Source of the DNA: Choristoneura fumiferana
Taxonomy: Eukaryota; Arthropoda; Insecta; Lepidoptera; Tortricidae
Direction: 5' to 3'
NCBI RefSeq assembly: GCF_025370935.1
Contig: NC_133500.1
Span: forward strand, 9,148,187 to 9,212,186
Length of the DNA: 64,000 nucleotides
Made by a program: the position numbers and the translations under genes. Positions 34,523 through 47,900 of the stretch are shown piece by piece. Position 1 is the first letter of the stretch; each line of letters begins with the position of its first letter. The notes under the pieces are model-generated. The model searched no databases. It had not been told where the DNA came from and was given only the letters and a program-made list of their open reading frames with translations.

Positions 34523-37500
34523 CTGTAAAAAAAAAAATAACATTCTTACCCCCTGTTACACCATCCATAGACTAAATTTATTTCATGGATAAATATGATG
34601 ACGTCAAATAAAATCAATCAATGGGTGGTGAAACAGCCCCTTGGTGTTTTAGTCTTATTACTGAACGGTGGTGGTAGGTACGGATGGAACCAAATATTTT
34701 TTTCTTTCTTTCTTTCCGTGGACGCGCAGCCGTCTTCATCATCATCATCATGTCAGCCGAAAGACGTGCACTGCTGGACATAGGCCTCCCCCAAGGCTCT
34801 CCACCAGCTCCGGCAGCTGTCTTACTAATATTATAAATGCTTTACTATGCTCAATCTGATAGTTCCCTGGTTAAAAAATATATATATTTAGTTTGTCAGT
34901 TCGATTATCAGAAAATAGTGGAACGTATTTTATCTTTTGTCAAACCTAAAATGACAAACATGAAGCGCGAAAAAGTTCAGGAGCCCCCGATGTCACTCAT
35001 TAGTAAAAAAGTGTACGTAGGTGTGACGTCACGCGGAACTTTAATCGGCTATAATATCAATATTTTTTTGTTAAATTTGCAAAAGAAAAACCCCCGACAT
35101 TGTCACTTTAAAGTTCAATGTCTAAGAACCTTCTATAGAAAATATTTTTTTTTTATTCGACTGGATGACAAACGAGCAAGTGGGTCTCCTGGTGGTAAGA
35201 GATCATCACCGCCCATAGACACCTGCAACACCAGGGGATTGCAGATGCGTTGCCAACCTAGAGGCCTAAGACGGGATACCTCAAGTGTCAGTAAATTTCA
35301 CCGGCTGTCTTACCTCTCACGCCGAAACACAACAGTGCAAGCGCTGCTGCTTCACGGCAGGATTGGCGAGCAAGATGGTGGTAGCAATCCGGGCGGACCT
35401 TGCACAAGGTCCTATCATATGGTATCCAAATCGGTTCACCCGTTTAAGAGCTACGGTGCCACAGACAGACACACAGACACACATGGCGGCGGTGAAACTT
35501 ATAACACCCCTCTTCTTGCGTCGGGGGTAAAAAAGAACTAAAACTAAAAAGAGATATTAAGATTGGTTATTTGGAATCTTTTTGTATTTTTTATTTCAAT
35601 TCCAAATTTTTACTTTTACGGTCATCCCGTAAAACCGAAATTGAAAATACAAACTGAAATATAGATGCACAGAAAAAACAGAAAAATAAGACCATCACTG
35701 GGAATCGAACCCAGGTCCTCGGTAATCCGTACCGCGTGCTATACCGCTACACCACTGATGGTCAACAATGGTGGCTGATGGTGGTGATGGATGTTGACCA
35801 TCAGTGGTGTAGCGGTATAGCACGCGGTACGGATTACCGAGGACCTGGGTTCGATTCCCAGTGATGGTCTTATTTTTCTGTGCATCTATATTTCAGTTTG
35901 TATTTTTAAAAAGAGATATATTCAATCTACGCCGTGTTGTTACCCAATGACATGGGGCAAGTCCTTAGCGTTGCAGATCCACTTGTGTCCGAGGCTCTCG
36001 CTCTTCTCGTACGAGTGGAACACGACGGGCGCGCCGCCCGCCGCCCGGGACTGCCGAATGGACTCATACAACTGCAAACAACAACACATCCCATACAATT
36101 TATTGAATCAGGCGTTACTTTGCGGAGGTCCATATCAATGAACTAAAATAATTTCCTTGCTCACCCGCGACCTTACGATAGCTAAGCTTATGCAAAATAT
36201 GCGTGTTCATGCAGTTCCTCCATCTCCACACTGTAAGAACACACACGAATCACACAAACCCATCTATCACCACCACCACACTACACTGACGCGTTTCGAA
36301 CTCAACCAGAGCTCATCTTCAGAGTGACACAACCGTACACCATGCTACCAGTTGTTAGACTCCCAACAACACCTAGTTGTCTAACAACTAGTAGCATCCC
36401 ATACATTTGTCAAGGAAATTATAGTGAATCATAATATAATTATAGTGAAGAATAATTTGATTGCTTAGTAGCGACATCTCTTGTCTGGGTGAGCGGTTGG
36501 TTCACAAAGAGTGTGACGTATTGCGACGCCACATAGATGTCGCTAGTGCTGCTGCTTAAGTAGCAAAGTAGAAATAAGCAACCTGAGATATGTGTGCATA
36601 AGAAAAATTCGTGTCTTGATTCCTGTCCAGCAGTGGTGTAGGGGTTATAGCACGAAGCACGGAATGCTGAGAACCTAGGTTCGATTCCCAGTGCTGGTCT
36701 CTTTTTCTGGTCTTTCTGTGCATCCATGTCTCAAGTTTGTATTTTCGATATGGTTCACGGGATACCCGTAAAAATAATAAATTTGGAGTTGAAATAAAAA
36801 AATACAAAAAGACTCCAAAAAACCAATCATAATTATAGTGAAATTGATTATGAAAAGGTATCCGGTATGTGATTCAGTTTCGTTGACTATAAATAACCAT
36901 TTAACCAGCATTGGAACTGGTCAAGTATTTCCTACAAGGTTCAATCAACTTTTGAGTTGATTGTTGCCATGGCAACGTCTCCTGAGTTACTAATTAAAAT
37001 CACAATACAAGTACATAATAGGCAGTAGATTGACTCTGCCGTAATCTTGAAATTTATACCCACCGGCTGGGCAGAGCGCTAGGGTTGGCGTCTATAAAAA
37101 GTAAAACAGACTTGTGTAGATTTTTATTGTGAGTGTGTGTAGCTTTAGGTGTAGGAATAAAAAATATGTTAATTTTATGATTATTTATTTATTACGAAGC
37201 TTCAGGTCCCGGGTTTGAATCCCGGCCGTTGCAGATATTTGTATGAATAATACGAATGTTTGCTCTCGGGTCTTGGATGTTTATTATGTATTTAAGTATG
37301 TATTTATCTATATAAGTATGTTTATCCGTTGCCTAGTGTCCATAGTACAAGCTTTTGGGACTAGGTCAATTGGTGTCAAGTGTCCCATGATATTGATTTA
37401 TTATATTTTATTAATTTCTAAATTATAAGCTGGTAATAGAAAAAAAATGCGGCAAGTTCGAAACGACTTGTTGTTGATTTTTGTCACATAAATAATTCTC

Positions 37501-38894
37501 ATTCTTATGAAAAGTCAGTACCCAGCGCTATAGCCACGTTACGGAATCGGAACGGGGACGAATATAAGTAGAGCGGGCGGCGCGGCACAGCACTCGACCA
37601 GCGACCGGTCTGCGCGGCGCGCGGCGTGGCACTGCGTAGTTTTGTCTTGCGAAGATTGGTAAGCGGCCGTGTAAATGACGCTTGGCTGTGTGCGTGAGTC
37701 GATTCGGGCGCTAGTATGAAGTCGAACCTACTGCCTCTGCATATTACTTGTATTGTGTTAAAATTATGATTTTACGGGGTACAAATCTCCTAAAAGTTAG
37801 GAGTTAAAACAGTTTTAAGGTAATTCCTTTATGGCTTATCTAAGCATGCTAATAGTATACGTTGCAAACATTTTTGTAAAGTGCAACACTGTGTCTTCCG
37901 AGTTAAGCCGGGAATACACACGTCTTTAGCTGGCACACTTAGCTCCTTGTACGTGCCAGCTATTGTATTGTGTATACACTAATGAGGGCTATCGCGAATG
38001 AATTCGCCGCTAGAGGCGCTAGTGTAGTGTGAGGTCTCCGAAATGTCAAATCTCGTAGTTTTTGGGTGAGCTACGCGGGTTTATTTAGAATTAGAATAAT
38101 TGTGTGAATATTTTGCAATATCTGTAATTAATTATGGCAAATATGCGTTCCGGGGCAATGAATGTCTGTGTTTTGAGACAGTTTTGTCTTTCGGAAACTT
38201 TGTCCTCCCTTTTTTCCGAACAAAACGGGGACTATGCAACACTGTGGCATGCTCGATATTTATATGGTACGGTTTTAAGGTGTATTAAATATGTTTTTAA
38301 TCTAAACTTTGTTTCCACGCCCGTAATAACAGGCTTTGAAAGCCATACTTAAAAACCTCACGCAACAGTGCGCCATCTAGTGAGACAAAAAACGATAGCC
38401 CTCATTGGTATCTGGCAAGCAAGTAGATCGCAAGCAATTTGATTTACTAGCATACAATAAGGGAGGGGTCGCGGGGGGCTGCGAAACCAGCATGAGTGAA
38501 CGCATGCGAGTGCTACAAGCATGCCAGTAGCGAAAAGAGAGACGCCAATGAGGGCTATCGTTTTTTGTCTTTCTAGATGGCGCCACTGTTGCGTGAGGTT
38601 TTTAAGTGTGGCTTTCAAAGTCTGTTATTAGGGGCGTGAAAACAAAATTTAGATTAAAATCATATTTAATACACCTTAAAACCGTACCATAATAATATCG
38701 AGCAACCACAGTGTTGCGTAGTCCCGTTTTGTTCGGAAAAAAAGGGAGGACAAAAGTTTCCGAAAGACAAAACTGTCTCAAAACACAGACATTCATTGCC
38801 CCGTAACGCATAATTGCCATAATTAATTTCAGGTAATGCAAAATATTCACAAAATTATTCTAATCCATACTAATATTATAAATGCGAAAGTAAC

Positions 38895-38927
<33 letters not shown>

Positions 38928-41900
38928 TACGCTTTCACGCCAAAACCGCTGAACCGATTTGGATGAAATTTGGTACAGAGATAGAATAGACCATGGGAAA
39001 GAACATAGGCTATGTTTTATCGCGAAAAAGAGGCTTTAAGGGGTTGAAATAGGGGATGAAAGTTTATATGGTGGAAGTTCGTCGCTGTCGAAGATAAAAC
39101 CATGAAACTTGGCATTTAGGAACTTAATAAAAAATAAGTCGGTATTTGTAAGAGCTTTTTTGAAAATTCGACCTGTGGGGGGATGAAATAGGGGATGAAA
39201 GTTCATATGGAAGGTCGTCATTATCGAAGATAAATCGATGAGTCTTTATTAAACTTGCCATTTCGGCACGTGATTAAGAGATAAATAGACATTTGTTCGC
39301 GCGTTTTTTTAAATTCTTCCTGTATGGGGGTGAAATAGGGGATGAAAGTTTATATATGAAGATTGTCATTGTCGAAGATAAATCGATGGTTCTTTGTGAA
39401 ACTTGGCATTTGGGCACGTGATAAGAGATAAATAGATATTTGTTCGCGCGTTTTTTAAAATTCTTCCTGTGTGAGGGTGAAATAGGGGATGAAAGTTTAT
39501 ATGAAGGTCGTCATTGTCGAATATAAATCGATTGTACTTTATGAAACTTTGCATTTGGGCACTTATAAAAAATAAAATAGATATTTGTTCAAGCGTTTTT
39601 GAAAATTTTACCTGCGAGGGGATGAAATAGGGGATGAAAACTTATTGTATGGAACGTCGTCATTATCAAAGATAAATCGATGAATCTTTATGTTTAGGTA
39701 TTCGATAAGAACAAAAAAAACTGGTTAAATTCGACTCAGACTCGCGCATCAAGGGTTCCGTACGTAGGTATTTATGAATGAATATCCAGTGTTAGGAAAA
39801 AAATTGCTAATAGAGCTACCTTTATACAAAATTCCAAGTTTCTAGGACAGCCGGAAGTACCCTAAACCTTTTTCAGTTAAGGCGATTTGTATGGAAACAC
39901 TTTTTTAATGACTGTTGCTTTTGATTGCGTTAACTTAGAAGTTCGATTTTTTCACAGCTTCCGGGACTATTGACCTGAGCTTAGGGTTTTAATTTCAACT
40001 CGATACATACTTCGCGCGTTTACGGGATATAGGGTCTAAGGGTTCCATTTTTTTCCTTTTGAGGTACGGAACCCTAAAAAACATTTGTTCCGGCTCTTTT
40101 CACATTTCGACATTTTTCATACTTGAAAATATGGGGATGAAAGTTCTTAAGGAATTCCAAACAAATTTACTATAAGTATACTTATCGGAAAAATGTGTAG
40201 CTATGCTTAGTAAGAATGACGTCTTAATTATAATCCTACCCTCCTAACTTACAATAAAGGACGTAAGATGTCAAGAGTTCACTATGAAGCATTAGTCCTT
40301 TTGTGTTGGCAGGGTAGAATAGAATACACGTCGTATTGCTAAAATATGGCTACCCGCAAAATATTTATGTTTTAGAACGAATGGAAGAACAAAAAAAAAT
40401 AGTTTAGATATAAAGCATGTATTAAAATAGCTTATTTTCAGTAAACCGTAGAGGTTTCTATGTGCTATTATTGGCAGAATAGGTACCCTAAATAACTTAA
40501 ACACTTTCCAAAGTTACTATTCCACGCGGACGAAGTCGCGGGAAAAAGCTAGTTATAAATAAACCCGCGTAGCTCACCCAAAAACTATGAGATTTGACAT
40601 TTCGGATACCTCACGCTACACTAGCGCCTCTAGCGGCGAATTCATACGCGATAACCCTCATAGCATACAAGTTTAACTTGCAAATGTGTATTCATTGTGT
40701 GCCGGTTACTTCTACATGCCATTAACTAACATGCAAGCTACTGATCTGTTTTACAGGCATGTGTATCACGAAACAACGTTAGACGACCAGATGGCCTAGT
40801 GGTTAGAGAACCTGACTACGAAGCTTGAGGTCCCGGGTTCGATTCCCGTGTCGGGGCAGATATTTGTATGAAAAATACGAATGTTTGTTCTCGGGTCTTG
40901 GGTGTTTAATATGTATTTAAGTATGTATCTATCTAAATAATTATATTTATCCGTTGCTTAGTACCCATAACACAAGCTTTGCTAAGCTTACTTTGGGACT
41001 AGGTCAATTGGTGTGAATTGTCCCGTGATATTTATATTTATTTTTAAACAACACGTGCGCATGGTTTGCGTGTGTATGTGTGTGTCACCTTGGCGCCGAC
41101 GGCGTGCGGCACGATGACGTCATCCCGTGCGTGCAATATGGCGACGGGCAGACGCGGCGCGCGCGCCAGGTGCGCGTCCGAGCGGAAACAGTGCTCGGCG
41201 CGGGACACGAACTGAGACACGAATGCCAGCTCGTAGTACGGCAGCCAGGTCACCAGCTGGAAGTGAAACAAGCTGGTAACAAATAGACCAAGAGCCCACG
41301 ACACCCAGACCTCCGTTATAGTATAAAACGCTTCAGCATTATGATGAGTTGATGAGCCAGTGTTCGATTCACAACCGCAATGACACATACTTCGTGCTGT
41401 CTATTTGTTTTTAAAAATATTGTTGTATTTTGTGTTGTGAATCTTGTATATTTTCTTTCTTTCTACAAAAGCTGATTTTTTTTAACCCCCGACGCAAAAA
41501 GAGGGGTGTTATAAGTTTGACCGCAATGTGTGTCTGTCTGTGGCATCGTAGGTCTTAAACGGAGGGACTGATTGAATGCGGTTTTTAGGGTTCAACTAGG
41601 AACCCCTATAGTTGCACCATGTCTGTCCGTCTGTCTGTCCGCGGCTAAGCTCAGAGACCGTTAATACTAGAAAGCTGTAATTTGGCATGAATATACATAT
41701 CAATCACGTCGACAGTGATAATATAAAAAAAAACTACTAAAAAAATTTTTAGGGTGCCTCCCATAGACGTAAAGTTGCCAAAGTGGGGGTGATTTTTTTC
41801 TCAACTAACCCTAGAGTGGGGTATCGTTGGATAGGTCTTTTAAAACCATTACGGGGTTGCAAAAACGATTTTTCGATTCAGTGAGTTGTTTGGAAAATAT

Positions 41901-44900
41901 TCAACTTTAAAGATCAAATTTTCATTAAAATCGAGCATCCCCCCCCCATCTAAAATCTAAACTGCTGGGTGGAAAATTAAAAAAAAATCAAGATGGTAGT
42001 AAATATATCAAATTTACAAAGAAAATTATAACGTAGCCGTTTTTTTTTCAAAAAAATTACAATGATGCTAAACGCTACGATATTAATATCGCAGCGTTTT
42101 GCATCATTAAGTCATTTTTTTTTAAATTGCATTTAAGTCGTTGTCGCAATAGAGATGCGATATTTTGTTCGTTATATTAGAAATCACTTCCTTCATTGCC
42201 AGACACTTTGTAGGGTTGCAATCCCAGACACCCTTATGGTATGGTATTTTTGAATAGACTCCTGACAGAATAAATTAGCAAAGTTTAGTATTTATACTAT
42301 AACGAAGGTTTGGCTGTCGTGGGCTCTTGCTCTAAAATGGCAAAGAATTACTTTTTCTCTTCTCTAAACATTGCCTGCATATCTTATAATAATAATAAAA
42401 ACCCGATGCGAGATCCATATCGTGTTTGTAACAAAAACAGTTAAGTAGTGATTGATTACTTACGGACTAGCTATATAAAATAATATAAAGGATATGGCAA
42501 ATTCAGGAGTTTTAAAATACCGCATTCCAAGCTTAGGACTTTACCTTAGATAAAGGATGGTGAGCAACTTCATCAGCCAAGTTGTTGAAGGGGGCTTCTA
42601 GTATCAGTCCGTTTGGCATCGGGAGGGCAGGCCTCTCCAGCAGACGCGAGGATAAGGTGTCTAGATTGCCTAGGAGATGGGAAGATATGCCTGTGCCTGA
42701 AAATAGTAAAAAAATAATTAAATAACACATTTTTTTTTCAAGATCGGGGCCTGAAAAACGGTTAAGAAGTATCGAAAATACAAACCGAAATAAAGATGCA
42801 CAGAAAAACCAGAAAATAAGACCAGCGCTGGGAATCGAACCCAGGTCCTCGGCATTCCGTGCCGCGTACTATACCGCTACACCACCGCTGGACAACGATA
42901 CAGACACGAAAAGCTGAGTACGCGAAGCTGAGATATGAGGTGCATAGGAGAAATTCGTGTCTGCAGCAGGTATTAAACGGGTGGACCGATCAGAATGAGG
43001 TTTTTTTAATTGAAAGCAGGTTTTCTAGCGATGGTTCTTAGACATGTTTTATCAAAATCGGTTTAGCCGTTTTTGAGATATTGAACTTTGAAGTGACGAA
43101 GCCGGGGGTCCCCCACCTTTTCGTTGGTTAGGTTTTAATATTTATTTTCAGGGTGTGTCCATATTAACATCTACACATGTCAGTAATGGAATGAGATAAG
43201 CTCACCCTTCCCTACCTCTGATTATAAGGGTTTACCTAACGAATGCCCCCACACGAAGAGGCTCGGCTTCTCTGGCCCCTTGTCTATGGTGGTCTGTAGC
43301 CACTCGTACACCATGAGCGAGTCTTCTACGACCCCGTCCTCACTCGGATGTACGTTCGTCGAGTCACCATAGCCTGTCAACCAAATAAGTTGAGGAGTTA
43401 AACTTAATTTTGAACCTTGACATTTTTTATTTGGGTCGATCAACTTTTTCTAGTAGGTACATCTTTCGTTGCCATGGTTACGTCCCATGGACCACTCTTT
43501 AAAACCGCGAGTTTCTATATGTTTTCTGTGGTTACAATTCATCGAATATCAATTTTTGGCATAGTTACAAGCTCATTATTTTATAGACTATCTTCTAAGC
43601 ATATTAAGTCGCATATATCAAAGCAGTTTTTTTAAGAAACTCTGTCACTAAGATTGGTTTTTTGGAATCTTTTTGTATTTTGTTACTTTTACGGTCATCC
43701 CGTAAAACCTAAATTGAAAATACAAACTGAAATATAGATGCACAGAAAAACCAGAAAAGTAAGACCGACACTGAGAAGAATCCGGCAAGAAACTCAACGA
43801 GACTTCTTTGATAGACCATAAGTCAAACTACTAGGCCACCAAGGCTTTTGGCTTATATTTCAAAACTAATATTATATTCATAATTACCTCTATAATCGAA
43901 GGCTATTGTATGAAACTCCATTTTCTGGAAAAACTTGTAGAGCTGTATCCTATGTGACGCCGCTCTGGAGTTAGAATTACCTGGAAAATATTATCACGCA
44001 GTTACTATGTGTGAGCGAGACATTAACGTGTAAATGAGATAAGTTAGAGGTGAGACGGACAATTCACTGGAATAGATTTTATCGTAGGTGCTATCGCACC
44101 GGACTTTCGGATGCGTGCGCCCGAGCGTCTTTAAAATTAAAACCGGCCAAGAGCGTGTCGGGCACGCTCAAAATATGGTTCCGTAGCCATTACGAAAAAA
44201 ATAAGTAATATTTTTCTAAGGATTTCGTATTTGATACGGAATCTTCCAAGTTTAGGTATAAGTTTAGTTAGGTTCTTAGAATATATTAGATTAATTTAAC
44301 AAAATGACATGTAATAATGATATTACCAATAAAAGAGTATGAGTATGAGTATGAGTATTTTATACCTTAGGATGCTATTTACTCATAAACTACTAATAAT
44401 TCTCAAGCAAACTCAGCCGTTATAGTTTTCCTTGAAAGTTTGATATACTTACTTACTACCAACCTGTTTTTTTTTTTTAATTTCCACCGAACGGTTTAGA
44501 TTTTAGAGGAGGACGCTCGATTTTAATGAAAATTTGCTCTTTAAAGTTGAATATTTCGCAAACTAATCAATGAATCGAAAAATCGTCTCGGCAAACCCCT
44601 AAAAGACCTATCCAACGATACCCCACATTATAGGGTTGGATAAGAAAAAAAAACACCCCCCCGTAAAGACGTCTATGGGAGGTACCCTAAAAAAATTTTT
44701 GATTGTACCATTTTGTCGGCATAGTTTCCATATATATCCGTGCTAAATTACAGCTTTCTAGCATCGCTAGTCCCTGAGCAAAGCCGCGGACGGACGGACA
44801 GACAGACATGGCGAAACTATAAGGGTTCCGTTTTTGCCATTTTGGCTCCGGAACCCTAAAAATAAAAATATTTAAATTTGAATATGAGGCATATGTCCAA

Positions 44901-47900
44901 CGCGGCTTTTATGATATGATGATAAAATAAGATAAGATATCATTTATTGCCACAACACATAGTACAACGAAGACTTAATTAATATAAAAAACTAGACACT
45001 AACATTTGAAATTACAAACTGAAATATAGATGCACAGAAAAAACAGAAAAATAAGACCATCACTGGGAATCGAACCCAGGTCCTCGGTAATCCGTACCGC
45101 GTGCTATACCGCTACACCACTGATGGTCCACTGATGATGATGGTTTAGCGGTATAGCACGCGGTACGGATTACCGAGGACCTGGGTTCGATTCCCAGTGA
45201 TGGTCTTATTTTTCTGTTTTTTCTGTGCATCTATATTTCAGTTTGTAATTTCAAATACGGTTTTACGGGATGACCGTAAAAGTAAAAATTTGGAATTGAA
45301 ATAAAAAATACAAAAAGATTCCAAAAAACCAATCTTAATTTAGACACTAACATTTGCTGTGGCAAAAGGGATGTACTCAGCGTATGCTGTGAGTCAGCGT
45401 ATGATGAAAGATGATGATGATACTGACCGTGGCAATACAGCATGATAGGTGTCCTGGAGTTGGCCAGTTCTTCGTCCAGGATCCTGTTGAGTTGTTCCTT
45501 GTCGGTGCCATTAAAATGCCCTTTCAGTCTTTCGTACGCTGTCTTCGGAAGTATATGCCATATTCCTGAAGTTGACGATTACTTATTTATTAAAAGGGGA
45601 ACCAACTTATACTACAATATGATTTTGAAAATAGCGTCATACATAATAGTGACTATGATAGATATTTGTATGAATAATATGAATGTTTGTTCTCGGGTCT
45701 TGGACGTATGACTATGTTTGTTTATCCGTTGCCTCCGCCTTTGTACAGTCAACGTCATAAATAAGTGATCACTTTTGTACCTTGTCACTTTAACGTCATG
45801 TTTGAAAACCCATACGAAATTGTGTAACGACTGAAAGCGACAAGGTACAGAAATGATCACTTGTTTATGACGTTGACGTACAGTAACAAGTATCTCAAAG
45901 TTATAATTTTCTTTTGTACAATAAAGAGTTTACATACATACATACAAAAATCTAAAGTACAAGTTATTCAAAATACTCACCAATTTTAATAGGACAGTTG
46001 TCAATTTTAGATTGGTATTCAATGCTCAGGTTTCTGGCCCCTTCTATGCCTGAGGCGGCAGGGTCCTCGAAGTTTGTGTAGAGGGGCCATTGTACTGAAA
46101 ATAATAAAGGTGGGTAATTTATTAACTATACATATATTTATTTATTTTTAAGTAGCCTACAATGTCCCACTGCTGGGCAAAGGGGTCCCCATTCTCCTTC
46201 CACTCGTCTCTGGCTTCAGCAAAATGTTGCCAGTCCGGCTGGAATCGCTCCAAATCGTCCCGCCACCTTCTTTTAGGCCTACCTCTGCTCCGGTGCCCGT
46301 CGCTTGGAACCACACTGGACCAGCGTGGTGGGCTTATGGTCCAAACCCCCTTTCTTATGAAATGTACAATTCCCCGTCTCGGCCCCCAGCGCCCGGCCGC
46401 TCCAGCGACCCCGGCCCTGACGGAGGTCGGATAGCGGGCTATGGAGCGCAGTGTCCTAGGTGTTCGAAGAGCCGATAGAATAAGAAACACTGAACTGCGC
46501 TCAAAAACCCGGATTGTTGATGTGGGGACAAAAACCGCCAAACTCAAGTTATATTTATATCGAAAACACAAACTGAAATATAGATACACAGAAAAACCAG
46601 AAAAATAAGACCAGCGCTGGGAATCGACCCAGGTCCTTGGCATTCCGTGCCGTGTGCTATACCGCTACACCACCGCTGGTCCAGCTGGTTTGAGTTCGCT
46701 GGTCCAGCGGTGGTGTAGCGGTATAGCACACGGCACGGACTGCCGAGGACCTGGGTTCGATTCCCAGCGCTGGCCGTATTTTTCTGGTTTTCCTGTGCAT
46801 CTATATTTCAGTTTGTGTTTTCGATATAGGTTTTACGGGATGACCGTAAAAGTAACAAAAAATTTGGAATTGAAATAAAAAATACAAAAAGATTCCAAAA
46901 AACCAATCTCAAGTTATATTTATCAAATATTATTTATTATCTATCAAGGAGAGTTCTGATAGCACTAGCACTGTACGAAAGAGAGCTGTGGAGTTGTCAT
47001 TAACATTAAAAATAAATTATACTCATACCCATCCATTTATTTAATTACAAAACGCTCATATTAAATATAATGACCCGGATAACTCACGTCTTAAATCGAG
47101 TTTAGCTCGACTTGTTTCGGGCTAATCCGTAGCCCTTCGTCTTCGGAGCAACGCGACTCAGCGGCTGCTGCAACACGCGCACTCATGCACGTGGTGCGCG
47201 TGTTGCAGCAGCCGCTGAGTCGCGTTGCTCCGAAGACGAAGGGCTACGGATTAGCCCGAAACATGTCGAGCTAAACTCGATTTAAGACGTGAGTTATCCG
47301 GGTCATTATATTTAATACTAGCTTTTGCCCGCGACTTCGTCCGCGTGGAATAATAACTTTGGGAAGTATTTAATTTATTTAGGATACCTATTCTGCCAAT
47401 AATAGCACATAGAAACTTCCACAGTTTACTGAAAATAACCTATTTTTATACATTGCTATAAATATAAACTCTTTTTTTTGTTCTTCCATCATCCATACAT
47501 CCATGTTCTTTGGTAAAACATAAATATTTTGCGGGTGGCCACATTTTAGCAATACGACGTGGATTTTACCCTACCAACACAAAAGGACTAATTATTATCC
47601 TTCATAGTGAACTCTTGACACCTTACGTCCTTTATTGTAAGTTAGGAGGGTAGGATTATAATTAAAACGGCATTTTTACTAAGCATAGCTACACATATTT
47701 CCGATTAACACACTTATAGTAAATTTGTTTGTAATTCCTTAAGAACTTTCATCCCCATATTTTCAAGTAGGTAAATAGCTCGAAATTTTAAAAGCGCCGG
47801 AAAAAATGTTTTTTTGGGTTCCGTAGCTCAAAAGAAAAAAATGGAACCCTTATAGGATCACTTTGCTGTCCGTCCGTCCGTCTTTCTGTCAAGATCCTCT

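Noticed and set aside
34837..35541. 234-codon plus-strand open frame
   Set aside because: It runs through an RTE fragment, the CCCCCGAC element and a nested repeat, inside an ABHD12 intron. No domain recognised.
36450..36828. Independent adjacent insertions as the origin of the SINE dimers
   Set aside because: Each dimer has a single outer target duplication and none at the inner junction.
38881..38930. CRISPR-like short repeat (GTCT units)
   Set aside because: A simple tandem repeat inside a Helitron. There are no spacers, and the DNA is eukaryotic.
46122..46643. 173-codon minus-strand open frame as a gene
   Set aside because: It spans a LINE tail and half of an inverted SINE dimer. Only the LINE part is protein-like.
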